Shown here: positions 18,991 to 29,218 of the stretch, in pieces
Numbering within the stretch: position 1 is the stretch's first letter
Layout: every line of letters begins with the position of its first letter
Source: Lasiodiplodia sp. COLG20
Lineage: Eukaryota > Ascomycota > Dothideomycetes > Botryosphaeriales > Botryosphaeriaceae
Length of the DNA stretch: 31,224 nucleotides
Direction of reading: 5' to 3'
NCBI GenBank assembly: GCA_009801085.1
Contig: VNWV01000063.1
Location: 1 to 31,224, forward strand
The notes under the pieces: model-generated
The model's input: only the letters and a program-made list of their open reading frames with translations
What the model was told of the DNA's origin: nothing
The model's database searches: none
Position numbers and translations under genes: made by a program

Positions 18991-20127
18991 TCACGAGGCC
19001 TTCTGGTCTTTCGCGTACTTCACTGTATCGCTCGCCGCGAACGAGAACGGACTCTTGGACATGTCCGGGCTGCGCGGGCTGATGGGCAGCGCGAACAAGT
19101 CGTCTTCGTGGTCGTCGTCCTCCGCCGGCGGGCCTGCCGGCACCGCGAACCCCCCAGCAAATGCGTTCAGCGAGCCCATGCCCGCCGCCTGCTGCTGCTG
19201 CGCGAGGATCTCTGGTGGCGGCACTGCAGCCGCCACCCTCCGCGGCGCGTCGTGCGCCGGCTGATTTTGCGCTGGTTTCGCGGCCAGCACGGCGGGATTC
19301 TCCTTGAACGCAGCGAACGACGACACGGCCACGTCCGACGACTCGGGCGACAGCGGGCCAGCGGGCGCCGGGCCCTCGTTTCTGGCGCTGCCCTCGCGCG
19401 CTGCCAGCTCCTTCTCGCTCGTCCCGATCTTCAGTCCCTTCAGCTTATCCATCAGGCGGCCACCTCCGGGGGACCGCGGGCTGCTCGGGCTGACCGGGTT
19501 GTCGTTCTTGGGCAGGCTGATGCTGGGCCGCGACGACACGCCGAAGTTCTGCTCGATCCACTCTTTCTCTTGCATGGCCATGACGAAGGCGATGCCCTCG
19601 ACGTTGGTGCGCGCTTCGGCATCGATCTCCTTCTGCAGCGCCTGCAGCCGGCGCTTTGCCCAGATGGTGTGCAACACGCCCTTCTTGCCCGCCTGCCGCG
19701 CGGTGGCGCCCAGCTCCGGGGGGAAGATGGCGGGCAGTGAGTTGGTGCGCCAGGTGACGGCGGGCTTGGAGGCGTCGGCCGGGCGGTGGGTGAGGGTGAC
19801 GGTGGGCGGGACGGGCACCCCGGGCGGTAGGAGGAAGTACAGGCGGTTGATGTCGCTGCTCGTCTGGTCGTCGGCGGGCAGCACGGTGCTCTTGCCTTCC
19901 CACGAGATGTGCCAGTCGCCGCGGTTGCTGCGCGTCGCGTCGTCATCCTCCCACTCGACCATCAGGATCTTGGTGCCCTCCTGGCCGTGGCCGGCCTCGA
20001 ACTCGAAGCGCACCAGCGCGTTGGAGTTGGACAGGCTCGGCGACTCGACCTCATCCTTGAAGCTGCCATCGGCGGCCGACGTGTCGACGGGGTTGAAGGG
20101 CGGCGGGGTGGGCGACGCTTGCGCCAT
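18991..20127 (-). CDS. Unrecognised 378-aa protein, probably conserved in fungi
   Basis: I do not recognise a named family. One exon, 378 aa from the ATG at 20127. The frame stays open to an upstream ATG at 20355, but that extension is Arg/Pro/Ser-rich, unlike a folded domain, so I prefer the shorter start. The N-terminal half looks folded: a beta-rich part (about 35-140, with ALVRFEFEAG, TKILMVEWED, GDWHISWEGKSTVLPA and NRLYFLLPPGVPVPP), a linker WRTNSLPAIFPPELGATAR, and a helical stretch (GVLHTIWAKRRLQALQKEID...EKEWIEQNFGV). The C-terminal half is disordered, rich in Ser-Pro (VSPSSPRSPGGG, LPISPRSPDMSKSP), which suggests proline-directed phosphorylation, with an acidic patch EDDDHEDD. No signal peptide or membrane segment is present. 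The pattern suggests a cytosolic adaptor, which is inference. Confidence 0.75.
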   Translation of the reverse strand: MAQASPTPPPFNPVDTSAADGSFKDEVESPSLSNSNALVRFEFEAGHGQEGTKILMVEWEDDDATRSNRGDWHISWEGKSTVLPADDQTSSDINRLYFLLPPGVPVPPTVTLTHRPADASKPAVTWRTNSLPAIFPPELGATARQAGKKGVLHTIWAKRRLQALQKEIDAEARTNVEGIAFVMAMQEKEWIEQNFGVSSRPSISLPKNDNPVSPSSPRSPGGGRLMDKLKGLKIGTSEKELAAREGSARNEGPAPAGPLSPESSDVAVSSFAAFKENPAVLAAKPAQNQPAHDAPRRVAAAVPPPEILAQQQQAAGMGSLNAFAGGFAVPAGPPAEDDDHEDDLFALPISPRSPDMSKSPFSFAASDTVKYAKDQKAS

Positions 20128-21220
20128 TGCGAAGCCGGAGACGCAGCGCGGGCGGAGCGATGCGGAGTGGTGCTCGGTTTGGTCCGGCGGCGTGGACGGA
20201 GAGGTTGTGGCTGGTGGTATTCCCAATCCCAAGGGGCGCTGGAAAGAAGGGCGACTCGGTCTCTGAAGGTTACTAGGCGCGAACAAGCCGTGCCATCTCT
20301 CTCGCCGAAGCAACAGTCCCCGTCTGATTTCTTGGTGGATTTCTATTTTTGGCAATGCTCCGTCTTATGCTTGGCCCGTGCCGCTCATGCGTAGTCAGCC
20401 GCGCCGAGCACCAGCGACGCTGTAACATAGTCGAGATTGGGCAATTTTATATCTCCGCCGCCGGCCGCGCCGCCAATGCGCCGCGCGCCCTGGAGCAGCG
20501 CCGTGGGCAGGCAGCGTCGAGAGGCGCAAGGAGAGCCCGCAAGCCGGGCCGATGGGTCCAAGGGCTGCCTCCGGCTGCCTCCAGCAAAAAGCCGGCCCAA
20601 TCACCGCCCTGCAGCCACCTTTTCCAAATTCCCGGCCGAAAAAGCGAACCCCTAATTGCCTATTGGCCCCCGCCAGTCACGTTTCGCTCGCCGGCCCCGG
20701 TTCTTAATAGCGATCAGCGAAGTCCCCTTCATTCGGAGAAGACCTCACTTGAAACTATCATTCCTAATTGCTCTCTCTCTCTATGTTACACGCATCGTAA
20801 TCAATATCCCAGCTCCCCCGTCCCCCCCTTTATCAGCACCAGCTTGAGAAATTGACGCCCCGAATCCCCCAGATGCTTAGCGCACGAAGCTAAGCGCGGA
20901 AAATGCTCTGAACATGCATCCGAACTCATCAAGTCATCCGGCAATGCTCTGGTCTCCTGAACGCCGTAAGCCAGATGATGCACATGCTTGCTGTCTAAAT
21001 GATGCGAGACAAGATTAAAAAGTGGGTATAAAGCGATGGTTGGAAAAATATGTGCAGAAGAAGAGAATGCGTGTGAGTGTGTGTGTATATGTATGTCGTT
21101 GATCCTGCAGCGTCCGGTTGCGGGTATCATTGGGTATATCGGCCGTCTCGTCGTGTATGTACTTCCGGGGTGATTGCTGAGGGGCAGCAAACGGACCAGG
21201 ATGCACCGGAGGGAAGGCTT
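20128..21220. other. Intergenic between the 378-aa gene and PRO1, no gene seen
   Basis: 1.1 kb containing the promoter of the 378-aa gene and the 3' UTR of the PRO1-type gene. There is a short CT run (about 20772-20782) and a GT-rich stretch (21071-21085). A CCAAT-type motif (ATTGG in plus) occurs at about 20662. No credible gene. Confidence 0.4.
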
Positions 21221-23240
21221 CTAGATCAACAAGAAGTCCCAGCCCTTCTGGTGCATCACGTCCCGCCAGTGGACGCTCCGCTTGTCCCCCCTCGACAGGT
21301 TGTCGTCATTGATGGCCCAGACGTCCTTCAGGAGCTCCCTAATGCGGCCAAAAGAGCCGACCTCGGCCGTTTCTCCCATAACAGCTGCGCGCTCTGCGAA
21401 CATGGACCGGAATGCCGATCCCTCGAGCGAGTAAGACCCCGCAACGAGGAGCGGCCAGACCAGCGAGCGGTCGAAGCCCTCGGGTCCCGCGGGAATGAAG
21501 CTCATCGCCTCGGTCAGCTGGTCCACCAGGCTAACGCTCGTAGGGGACTGCCGATCAAAGTCGGGCACTAGGCTGCACAGGTAAATGCGGGCCGCGATGC
21601 GGAAGACCGTCGTCATGTTCGACTTCAGCTGCTTCGGACGGATGGCCCCTGTCGACGAGTAGCAGTTGTCGAGAGGACCCGACGACTGCTCGGTCAGGTT
21701 GATCTGGTCGCCGAGCAGCTTGATGTGTGCGCACAGCGTGACATCATCCATGTTCTCCATCTTCACCGCTTCGAGGCATGCAATCTCGGAAATCAAATAC
21801 ATGATCCGATCGTCACAACCCATGAGCTCGGCGAGTCCGGTCGGTGAGCTAGCCAACATCTTTTCGCGGTAGCAGTGCGCGAAGAGCGGGGACCTGCCAA
21901 GCATGGTCGCGCCCAGGATGTCAATCCAGGAGGCAAGAGTCATGTTGAAGGGCGGCTGCGCGTGGGGGTTGCCGTTGAGAGCAAGCAGGTGCTGAGGAAG
22001 CTCGAGCTTCTCGATCAGGCTCTGGGCGGCCTGGAAGTGCGAGTGCCACGGAATGTCGGGAAGCGTGTCGTCGGGACGGCCCACAGCGCACTGGAAGAAA
22101 ATCATGGCGAGTGCCGCCTCAAGGATTTGCATGTGGTCGGTGTCCCTGCCCAGAGCCTCGCACAACTCCGAAATGGTCTGGTAGCGGTGGCGCACAATGT
22201 CGTTGTCAATCTGCTCGCCCTCGAGGTGCTCCGAGTTCTTCAGATGCTGGGCCGCAATGCTGAGGCAGCAGTGCAGGTAGCACTTGTTGGACTCGAGTGC
22301 AGGAAGAACCACATCCGACCGCGCAGAACCGTGCTGGTTGACCTCCAGGATCGGGAAGATCAGGCGAAGCACGTTGTCAATAAAGTGGTTGAGCAGGTGC
22401 TGGTCGCCCTCCTCGACCTGGATGGTGGCCTGGTGCGAGGGAGTGAACGGTCCGTGCGGGAAATCGAAAAAATTGAAGTCGAGAGGCTCCTCGGTGAATT
22501 CCTCCTTGTGCTCGAAGAAATCCTGCTGGATCCAGTTTTCCGGGCAAGCCGGCAGGCCATTGAGGGCGGGCGGCTGGAAGGTGCTGAAGGTGGAGATGGT
22601 GGAGTCTCTCCGCGTCGGAATGTCATTGACGAACATCTGGCGCTCGGTCTTGATGTCCACCTCGTACGGGGGGAAGGGCTGAAATTGAGCATACGAGTCG
22701 TACATGGGCTGCGGCATCCCGACAGAGTAAATGTGGGGCGGCGAGACATGATTGAAGTCACCGGAAAATTGCGAGTCGATGGATGCTGCGCGGGTCTTGG
22801 AGTGGCCGTCGGAATAGGCATCAGAGGTTGGCAGGGAGTGGCAGAGGCTCGGCGGGGTGTTGGGGTTCAGCGAGATGGCCTGCGACGACTTCTCGTTGAG
22901 CTTGGTGCGCTTGATGATATTCTTGATCTTCTCCTTGTGGGCGCGACGGTGCTCGTTGTTGCTCCACCACATGGGCCTTTTGTACTCGCACTGGAGGCCG
23001 AGGTGCCTGCAGGCCTTGCAGCTCGGCTTGCCCTCATCGCACTTCTTCCTCCGCAGCCGGCATGTGAAACAGCCTATAACGCGGTCAGCGCAAGACGCGG
23101 CGACGCGACATTGCGAGCGACTTACCGGTGCGAGATCTCCTGTGCATCTTTGTCGAAGACTGCTTCGCGCTCGCGGCCATGTTGGTGCCCACCATGTTGG
23201 TCGAGGATTTCTGGACGGATGCCGACGTGGCAGACGACAT
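21221..23240 (-). CDS. pro1: Zn2Cys6 transcription factor of the PRO1/ADV-1 type
   Basis: Exons 23126-23240 and 21221-23073 (52-nt intron) give 655 aa. The intron splits the codon just before the zinc cluster (RT-GCFTC). The cluster is GCFTCRLRRKKCDEGKP..., with six Cys at 40, 43, 50, 57, 60 and 67 (C-x2-C-x6-C-x6-C-x2-C-x6-C). The adjoining EYKRPMWWSNNEHRR and IKNIIKRTKLNEKSSQ, the middle block VDIKTERQMFVNDIPTRR, and the long C-terminal fungal transcription-factor region (ESNKCYLHCCLSIAAQHLK, PFNMTLASWIDILGATM, MGCDDRIMYLISEIACLEA, FDRSLVWPLLVAGS, VHWRDVMHQKGWDFLLI) match the PRO1 (Sordaria) / ADV-1 (Neurospora) family as I know it. In those fungi it controls fruiting-body development, cell fusion and related signalling genes, in the nucleus. 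Its upstream region is unusually long (3.4 kb), typical of a highly regulated developmental gene. Confidence 0.93.
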
Positions 23241-25528
23241 CGGGAAGTACTGGGACGGTGTTTATAAGAAGCCGATAAAACAATGCAACGCGCAATGCCG
23301 CTAATGCACGGCGGGAGGGATCCGTAAGGGACTGTGAGGATCAAGCGGAACACTATTAGATTAAAGATTGAAAACCAAAGTCTGACCCGCGGACTTTGGA
23401 CTGGAGGTAAGAGAAACGAAAAGAGGGCAAATTATTCAGGCCGGTGCTGCTGCCTTCCCAGGACGGTGAGGGGGAGTACCTTATATGTTTCTTCTTGGGA
23501 GGAAAAGGCAGCTAATAGCTCCACATCTATTCTTAGAGGCCTGCAGCGGGCTTGCTCCGGAGGCTGGGAAAGCAAGCCCGAGTGCCACGGTGGAGGGGTG
23601 CAGGCAGCAGCGATTGGTGGTAAACGGTCGATTGGTTGCTCGTCACCCCGCCCGGGCCACATGCGCGAATGCACGCTATTTTTGAGAGCCGCCGCAGCGA
23701 GCCGGCATGCGGCCCCAGCTCCAAAGAGGGGTACAAGCTCGGCGGGCGGACAGCTATCGACGGGCTATCTTCCCTGGGCAGATCCGCCACCGCACGCCGC
23801 GGAGGAGAAACGAGATGGGGTTTAGCCCAGCAGGCCCCCGACCCAGGGTTCTCTCTTGGGGCTTTTGCGGGAAAAAAATGTCGTGATAGTGATCTTACTT
23901 CCTTGGCCTCGCCTGAGTGGCTGCCGCCGGCAGCAGGATGCATCAGGGGAATACTTGCAGCGTGCGCTGAGGGCTTTGCGGGCCGCTCGTTACTCGAGAT
24001 GATCAATGACGATCACAACGCATGAATATTGCCAATCCGGCTGCCGATGACGCCGCTGCTGTCACTGCGTGCTGTACCACCGCGCGGGAGTGTCAGCGGC
24101 CGAAGGAGGAAGGCCATGCTGCTCCGTGAGACGCTGGGGTGGCCTGAGGCGTGTGACCGAGTCGCCGTCCCGTGGTCCCGAGCCAGGCCGACAGAGTTCG
24201 CGCGGACACAGCATCTGGGCCGTCCAAGACAGCGGAGCCGTTGAGGAAGGAGGTCGGGCTTGGAAGGCGTACAAGAGCAGATTGGTGCAACCGGGGCGAC
24301 GATATCGGCCGTGGGGTTGGATCCGGCAAGGCCTGGCGATGTTTCCCAGCCATGACAGGCATCATCGGCTGGAAGTCCGTGGCAATCCCAGCAATCGTTG
24401 GCTGCAGCGCGATGTGATGGTGGTGCGTGGTGCATGACAAGCTCTCGCTCCGCTAGTTTAGGCTGGGGACCATGCGCCTCGGGCGCTGCCGTCTCTGCCA
24501 ATCGCGCAGCCCAACGGGTGTGGGGTGCAAGGACAGAGATTGAGCTGGCAGGGACCAGGGCCCACCCACACTGGCTGACAAAAATAAAGACAGCTAAATG
24601 CCTCAATCGGGCGCACAATTGCAGGCTAATTAGCCGCCCGCAACCGCCATAATTAGCCCGTGCCGCTCAACCTCTGCGCGCTGGGCGACGGCGGCTGCTG
24701 ATTGGCTGCCGACAAAATTTCCTAATATGCCCGGCTGACCTCGCTCGGCGAATGCGAGCTGAGAGAGAGGTCCCCACCTGACTCGAGGCTCCCGTGACGC
24801 TGGTAAATTGGAGACGGCGGTCGACTCATTGCCTGAGCGGTGCGGCGCGCGCTCTTGTCGCGGCAGCGGTGGCTATCTGGCAAAAATCCTGCCGGCCCAG
24901 CCTCTCGTCGTTGAAAAGAGTCGCGGGGCGATTCTCGGAGAGGTGGAGCGATGGCGAATGGAGAGACGTAAATGGCGGGGTGCGCTGGCACCGAGCATGG
25001 GATCCCTCGCCAGCCCAATCTCCGGGCGAACGCTGCTTTTGCTCCCAGCGCAGAGCTGCGTGGCTGCACGATCAAAGCATGTGCACGGAAGCGGACGACG
25101 GGGCGACGATACACAGCAGAGATTCATCAAGGTGGAGCACGAGAGCGTCGTACCCGTCGCCCGGCGCAGGCGTCGTCCTGGCATGAGCGGAGCCGGTGGC
25201 AATCCTCGCGATGGACGCCCCGCCGGACAGATTTTTACTGTCTTGGTCGCACCGAGTGGATAGAAGTGGACTGGGCCGCATAGTGCGTACAGTCATGTGA
25301 GAAGATGGAGGAGGCGTTCGCAGGCTGGTTGGCCGCTCGCGCCGTCACCGCCGTCGGCTTCGGTGCTTGGGCGGTGCAACGTGAAGGAGCGGTCTGGACC
25401 CGGCACTCTGGCGCAGGCACGGTGGGCAGCGACTGTCGTCACAGGCGGGCGTCGCACGCAGGACGCGATCACGGTGGAAATTGAGGTCGGCGTGGTGTTT
25501 GATTGAGGGCGCCGGCATTTGTGCGGGT

Positions 25529-25552
25529 AGCAGCAGCAGCAGCAGCAGCAGC
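25529..25552. repeat. (AGC)8 microsatellite
   Basis: Eight perfect AGC units in the non-coding region between the PRO1 and SAM-PH genes. It is a simple repeat likely to vary in length between strains. Confidence 0.92.
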
Positions 25553-26290
25553 GGGCACGCACCGACACGCATTCGCGCAGCGTGCGTCCGAGGTCGAGTC
25601 TCGAGTCGCGTCCGCGTCGCGCGTCGGCTCGGGGAAGCTGCTTCCGCCATGAATGACGCAGGCACCGGCGCGGCGCTCTTGCGCGCAGCTCGCTTCTTTG
25701 GCAGCCGCAACGCCATTGCTGCCCTACGCATCCACCTCGCCCCTTTTGCGGTCTGGCGATTTTTCTGCTGCCACGCGCCGCGCTACCCAGGCCGGTGCGG
25801 CTCCGGCGGCGCGCGGTCAGACCGGCTGCTGGCCAGCCGCGGGCGGGCCGCCGCCCAAGATCCTAAGTCACGCAAGCACGGCAAAGCTCGCGACCGCGGC
25901 CGTTGATCTCCTCGCGCCGCGCCCGTCGCGCAGTCCCTAGCCCGCCGCCCGCAGCCCGTCGCCCCAGCTCGCGCAGTCTTAGCACGAGTCGCACACGAGT
26001 TCCAATGTTCCAACACCCATGGATCGCGCATCGCATGCGCATGTACATGTAGTGACACGGGAGCAGCTGGCAGGAAACGGGAAGGCCATGGCAGCCACGC
26101 TGCACGCCTCGCACGCTCCTCGTCGTTCCCGCGCCTGTCGTGCCGAAGCGAGACGGGCCTTTGCGAGGATCCCTGGCGTGACTCCGCTATTGATACGCCG
26201 CAAAATGGCCCCTTTTGGGTCGTGAGGCGCGCCAGCCTCGCCGCGCCGGGCGAATGAGCGCGCGCAGCGGGGATCTTGGTTGTGCTGCCC

Positions 26291-26297
26291 TATTTAA
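26291..26297 (+). promoter_or_regulatory. TATA-like box upstream of the SAM-PH gene
   Basis: TATTTAA in an otherwise GC-rich stretch, about 350 nt before the ATG. If used, transcription would begin near 26320-26340 and leave a 5' UTR of about 300 nt. Confidence 0.35.
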
Positions 26298-26644
26298 GCG
26301 CCGGCTCGAGAGCCCAGTCAGCGCGCGCAGCACGCGGCGGCGGTGCGGATTGGCCGGGCAGGAGGCTTTCCGTGCTGGGCCGCGCGATGTGCTCTGCTGC
26401 GACCACACCGCATCTGCTGCGCGCCCGCAATTGGAGAGCCCGGCGTCTCATCCAGAGCGCGCCCGAAACCGTTTGACATACTAAAACCCGCGATGGCGCC
26501 CACCGCCCGCAGGGTCCGTATACGTGTTTCCGTCTTGCCAGCGCCTTGCCGTGACCCATGTAGATCTGCGCTCGAAGAAAAGTCCTGCTCTCACCGGTCC
26601 ACGCCGCCCGCTCGCAGTCTCCTCCCAGCTGTGCCCCCGTCATA

Positions 26645-29218
26645 ATGGTACGTCCTCCGGGCCCACGCGTTGCTGCTCGTCCTGACCGTGTCCTGATGCA
26701 GGCGGCACAAACTCCCATCACGCCTCTGCCCCCGGGCGTGGAAATGTTCCAGCGCGGCAAGATGCAGTCATTCTTCGCTGCGCGCTCCGACAAGCCTCGG
26801 CCCATGTCCGAGGCCACCGAGATCTTCGATACCGACTTCGAGGACGAGTCGAGCGAGTTCGAAGAGGAAGCGCAATCGCCCAAGTTCAGCTTCGAATCCG
26901 TAAGTCTTCGCCAGGCCCCGGGCCTGCGGGCACCCGGCTAACTGGCGCAGAACGACAGCAGAAAGAGCCAGACAACCATATCAACCTACGATGAGGTGCC
27001 CACGCCGCACTCGAGCCGGCACTTCCAGTTCGACCTGCAGCAGCAGCTGAAGCCCGTGGACGGGCCGAGGGGACCGCATCTCTTCCGCTCGTCCCTGTCC
27101 TCGGCCGAATTCAACTACGAGTACGCGCTGCAGATGTCGCCGCTGCTACCGAAACACACGCCGCCCAGAGCCGAGACCGCCTTCCGCGCCGAGACCGCCT
27201 TCCGAGACGAGCCCACCCCAGTGCCCTTCCAGCATGCGTACGACTACTCCGACCACGACGACGACCACGACGACGATGACGATGCCGCCGACGTGCGGTT
27301 CTGGTCGGCGCAGCAAGTTGCCGCGTGGATGGCGAGTCTGGGCTTTGAGGAAACCATCATCGAGAAGTTCGAGAAGCACGACATTACTGGCGCCGTGCTC
27401 CTCGACATGCAGTTCGAAGACCTGAAGGAGCTGGAAATTCCCTCATTCGGCAAGAGGCATCAGCTGTGGAACCACATCGACGCGCTCAGGGGCAACGATG
27501 GCCGAGCCAGCCCCGTCCCCACTCCCTTCCAAGACATCAGCCGCCCCCCCACCGGCCTCCAAGCCTCGCGCAGCACCCGCGACAAGTCGCGCAACCGTGA
27601 GCGCTCCAAGTCGCGCCACCGACGCGGCGACTGCGAGGATGCCAACGAGGGCGCTATGTCGCCCGGCGGCCACCGCAAGAGGAGAGGCCGCAGGCACAGG
27701 CACGGCGACGACGTCATCACTCCCGCCGAGTCCGTGTCCATCGTAGCCATTGAGCAGCTCCTGCCAAAACCCCACAAGTGCGCCAAGGGAGAACGCTGCC
27801 ACAAGTGGAGGAAACAGCAGCGCCTGTACCAGCGATTGCAGCAAGAGCACGGCTTCCCCATTTCGCCCGAAAAGGGGGGGCACATATTCATGGCTGGAGA
27901 CCCGGGCAACGCTGGCGCTGCGAACAAGGTCGTCGAGAACGTCTATCGCCCCACTTCCGATGCCTTGCCCTCTGTTGTGGCCTCGTCCGATCTGCTCGGG
28001 CCTGGTCAGATGCCTGAGTTCGTCCAGCCCACTGAAGAGTCTCTGCGCAACGTTGAATTGCGCGATCCGCAGGAGAATGTCAAGCAATTCCTGAATCTGC
28101 AGCACGTGGAGCCGCCGCAAACGCAGCACTACGCCTTCGAGGACGAGCGTTCTACCACCCCTCCTTTGGAACTGTTCCCCCCGCTCCAGCCACCCCAAGA
28201 TACCCAGCCCGCGCACAACAACCTCAGAAGTCTACCTAAATTGCAGATTCCGCGCGCAAATTCCGCACAGCCCTACTACGCCCCGCAGCAAGTCCATCCG
28301 CCGGAGTATACCAACACCTTTTCGCCTTGCCGTGCGTCTAATGCCTCGCCCGGTCTCTACCGATTCGGTACTCCTGCGTCTGAGATGGACGTCCCGGTCA
28401 CCCATGTGAGTCTGGGACCCGTCTCGCGTGACGCGAGCCAGTCCGTACCCCCGAGCATGCAGTATCGTGATCCCGTTCAGCGTACCAGCAACCTGTCGCG
28501 CGCCGCTGATTGGCAACGACCATCCTTCGCCTTGCCGCCGGTGCATGAGGGCGAAGTGTTTAGCCCCTCGTCCGATCCAGAGTACTCGGCGACAACTCTG
28601 CAAGGCAGCGCCGATGCGTCTCACGCGCCCCATGATCGCCAGCGAGCAAAGCATTCCGTAGCTTCATCTTCTGCTTCGGACAACTTGAAGCAACACTTGC
28701 TGGCACGTTATGAGGCGCAGCATGCACACGCACACCCCCAATATGCGGGTGTCAACCACCATGGTTGGATGAAGAAGCGCCGCACTCGCCTGTTGCGGCA
28801 CGAATGGCAAGATCAACACTTCCGTCTGACCGGCACCCAACTCGCCATGCACGCCTCTGACGTACCTGAAGCCATGGCGCTTAACACCATCGACGTGCAT
28901 GAATATGCCGTCGGGTGCAGCTCGCTTGCGTCCAACAAACTAGCTGCCAAGCTCAGAGGCCTCAAGCTAGCCAACAAGAAGGAGGGCGAAGGCAGCGGTC
29001 CACCAGATGCTGCCTTCACTTTCCAGCTTGTGCCAACCGGCCCGCCCGATGCAGACAAGCGCGTCGTTAAAAAGGCGGTCGCCCACGGCAAGACTCACCA
29101 CTTTGCAGTCAAGACACGCGACGAGCGGATTGACTGGATGCGTGAGCTGATGCTTGCCAAGGCACTGAAAGCCAAGGGCGAGGGCTACGAGGTCGAGGTC
29201 AACGGTAACGCCATCTAA
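26645..29218 (+). CDS. SAM and PH domain protein, possibly cell-polarity/membrane adaptor
   Basis: Proposed exons 26645-26647 (ATG only), 26702-26899 and 26951-29218 give 822 aa. Residues about 15-65 form a short conserved-looking motif with an acidic stretch (TEIFDTDFEDESSEFEEE). An Asp/His run precedes a SAM domain at about 182-248 (VRFWSAQQVAAWMASLGFEE...LLDMQFEDLKELEIPSFGKRHQLWNHI). A basic Arg/Ser/His tract follows, then a small Cys/His motif KCAKGERCHKWRKQQ (about 342-356), a long disordered Pro/Gln-rich part, and a PH domain at about 668-800 (GWMKKRRTRLLRHEWQDQHFRL...HFAVKTRDERIDWMRELM). SAM plus PH recalls the Boi1/Boi2/Pob1 polarity proteins, but I see no SH3 domain, so orthology is doubtful. 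A role in binding phosphoinositides at the cortex is inferred. The first intron is in frame, so starts without splicing (26645) or at ATG 26696 are also possible. Confidence 0.85.

Larger units (their letters stand above)
23241..26644. promoter_or_regulatory. 3.4-kb divergent upstream region of PRO1 and the SAM-PH gene
   Basis: No supported gene lies in this 3.4 kb. Open frames up to about 200 codons occur on both strands but are low in hydrophobic-core pattern, rich in Arg/Pro/Ser/Ala and have no domain or splice logic, as expected for chance frames in GC-rich DNA. Visible elements are ATTGG (inverted CCAAT) at about 23613, 23631 and 24699, a trinucleotide repeat at 25529-25552, and TATTTAA at 26291-26297, about 350 nt before the SAM-PH ATG. 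The size suggests long 5' UTRs, multiple enhancers or a non-coding transcript; only transcript data could tell. Confidence 0.5.

Noticed and set aside
19304..20266. A 320-codon plus-strand frame antisense to the 378-aa gene
   Set aside because: Shadow frame. The minus strand shows better amino-acid composition, a patterned fold and a disordered Ser-Pro tail.
21875..23278. A 467-codon plus-strand frame antisense to the PRO1-type gene
   Set aside because: It lies almost wholly opposite the PRO1 coding exons and reads as Val/Leu/Arg-rich repeats typical of an antisense shadow in GC-rich coding DNA. The PRO1 strand has clear domain matches.
24013..24618. A 201-codon minus-strand frame in the PRO1/SAM-PH spacer
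   Set aside because: No motif, Cys/Pro/Arg/Ser-rich composition and several equally long overlapping frames on the other strand. It looks like chance.
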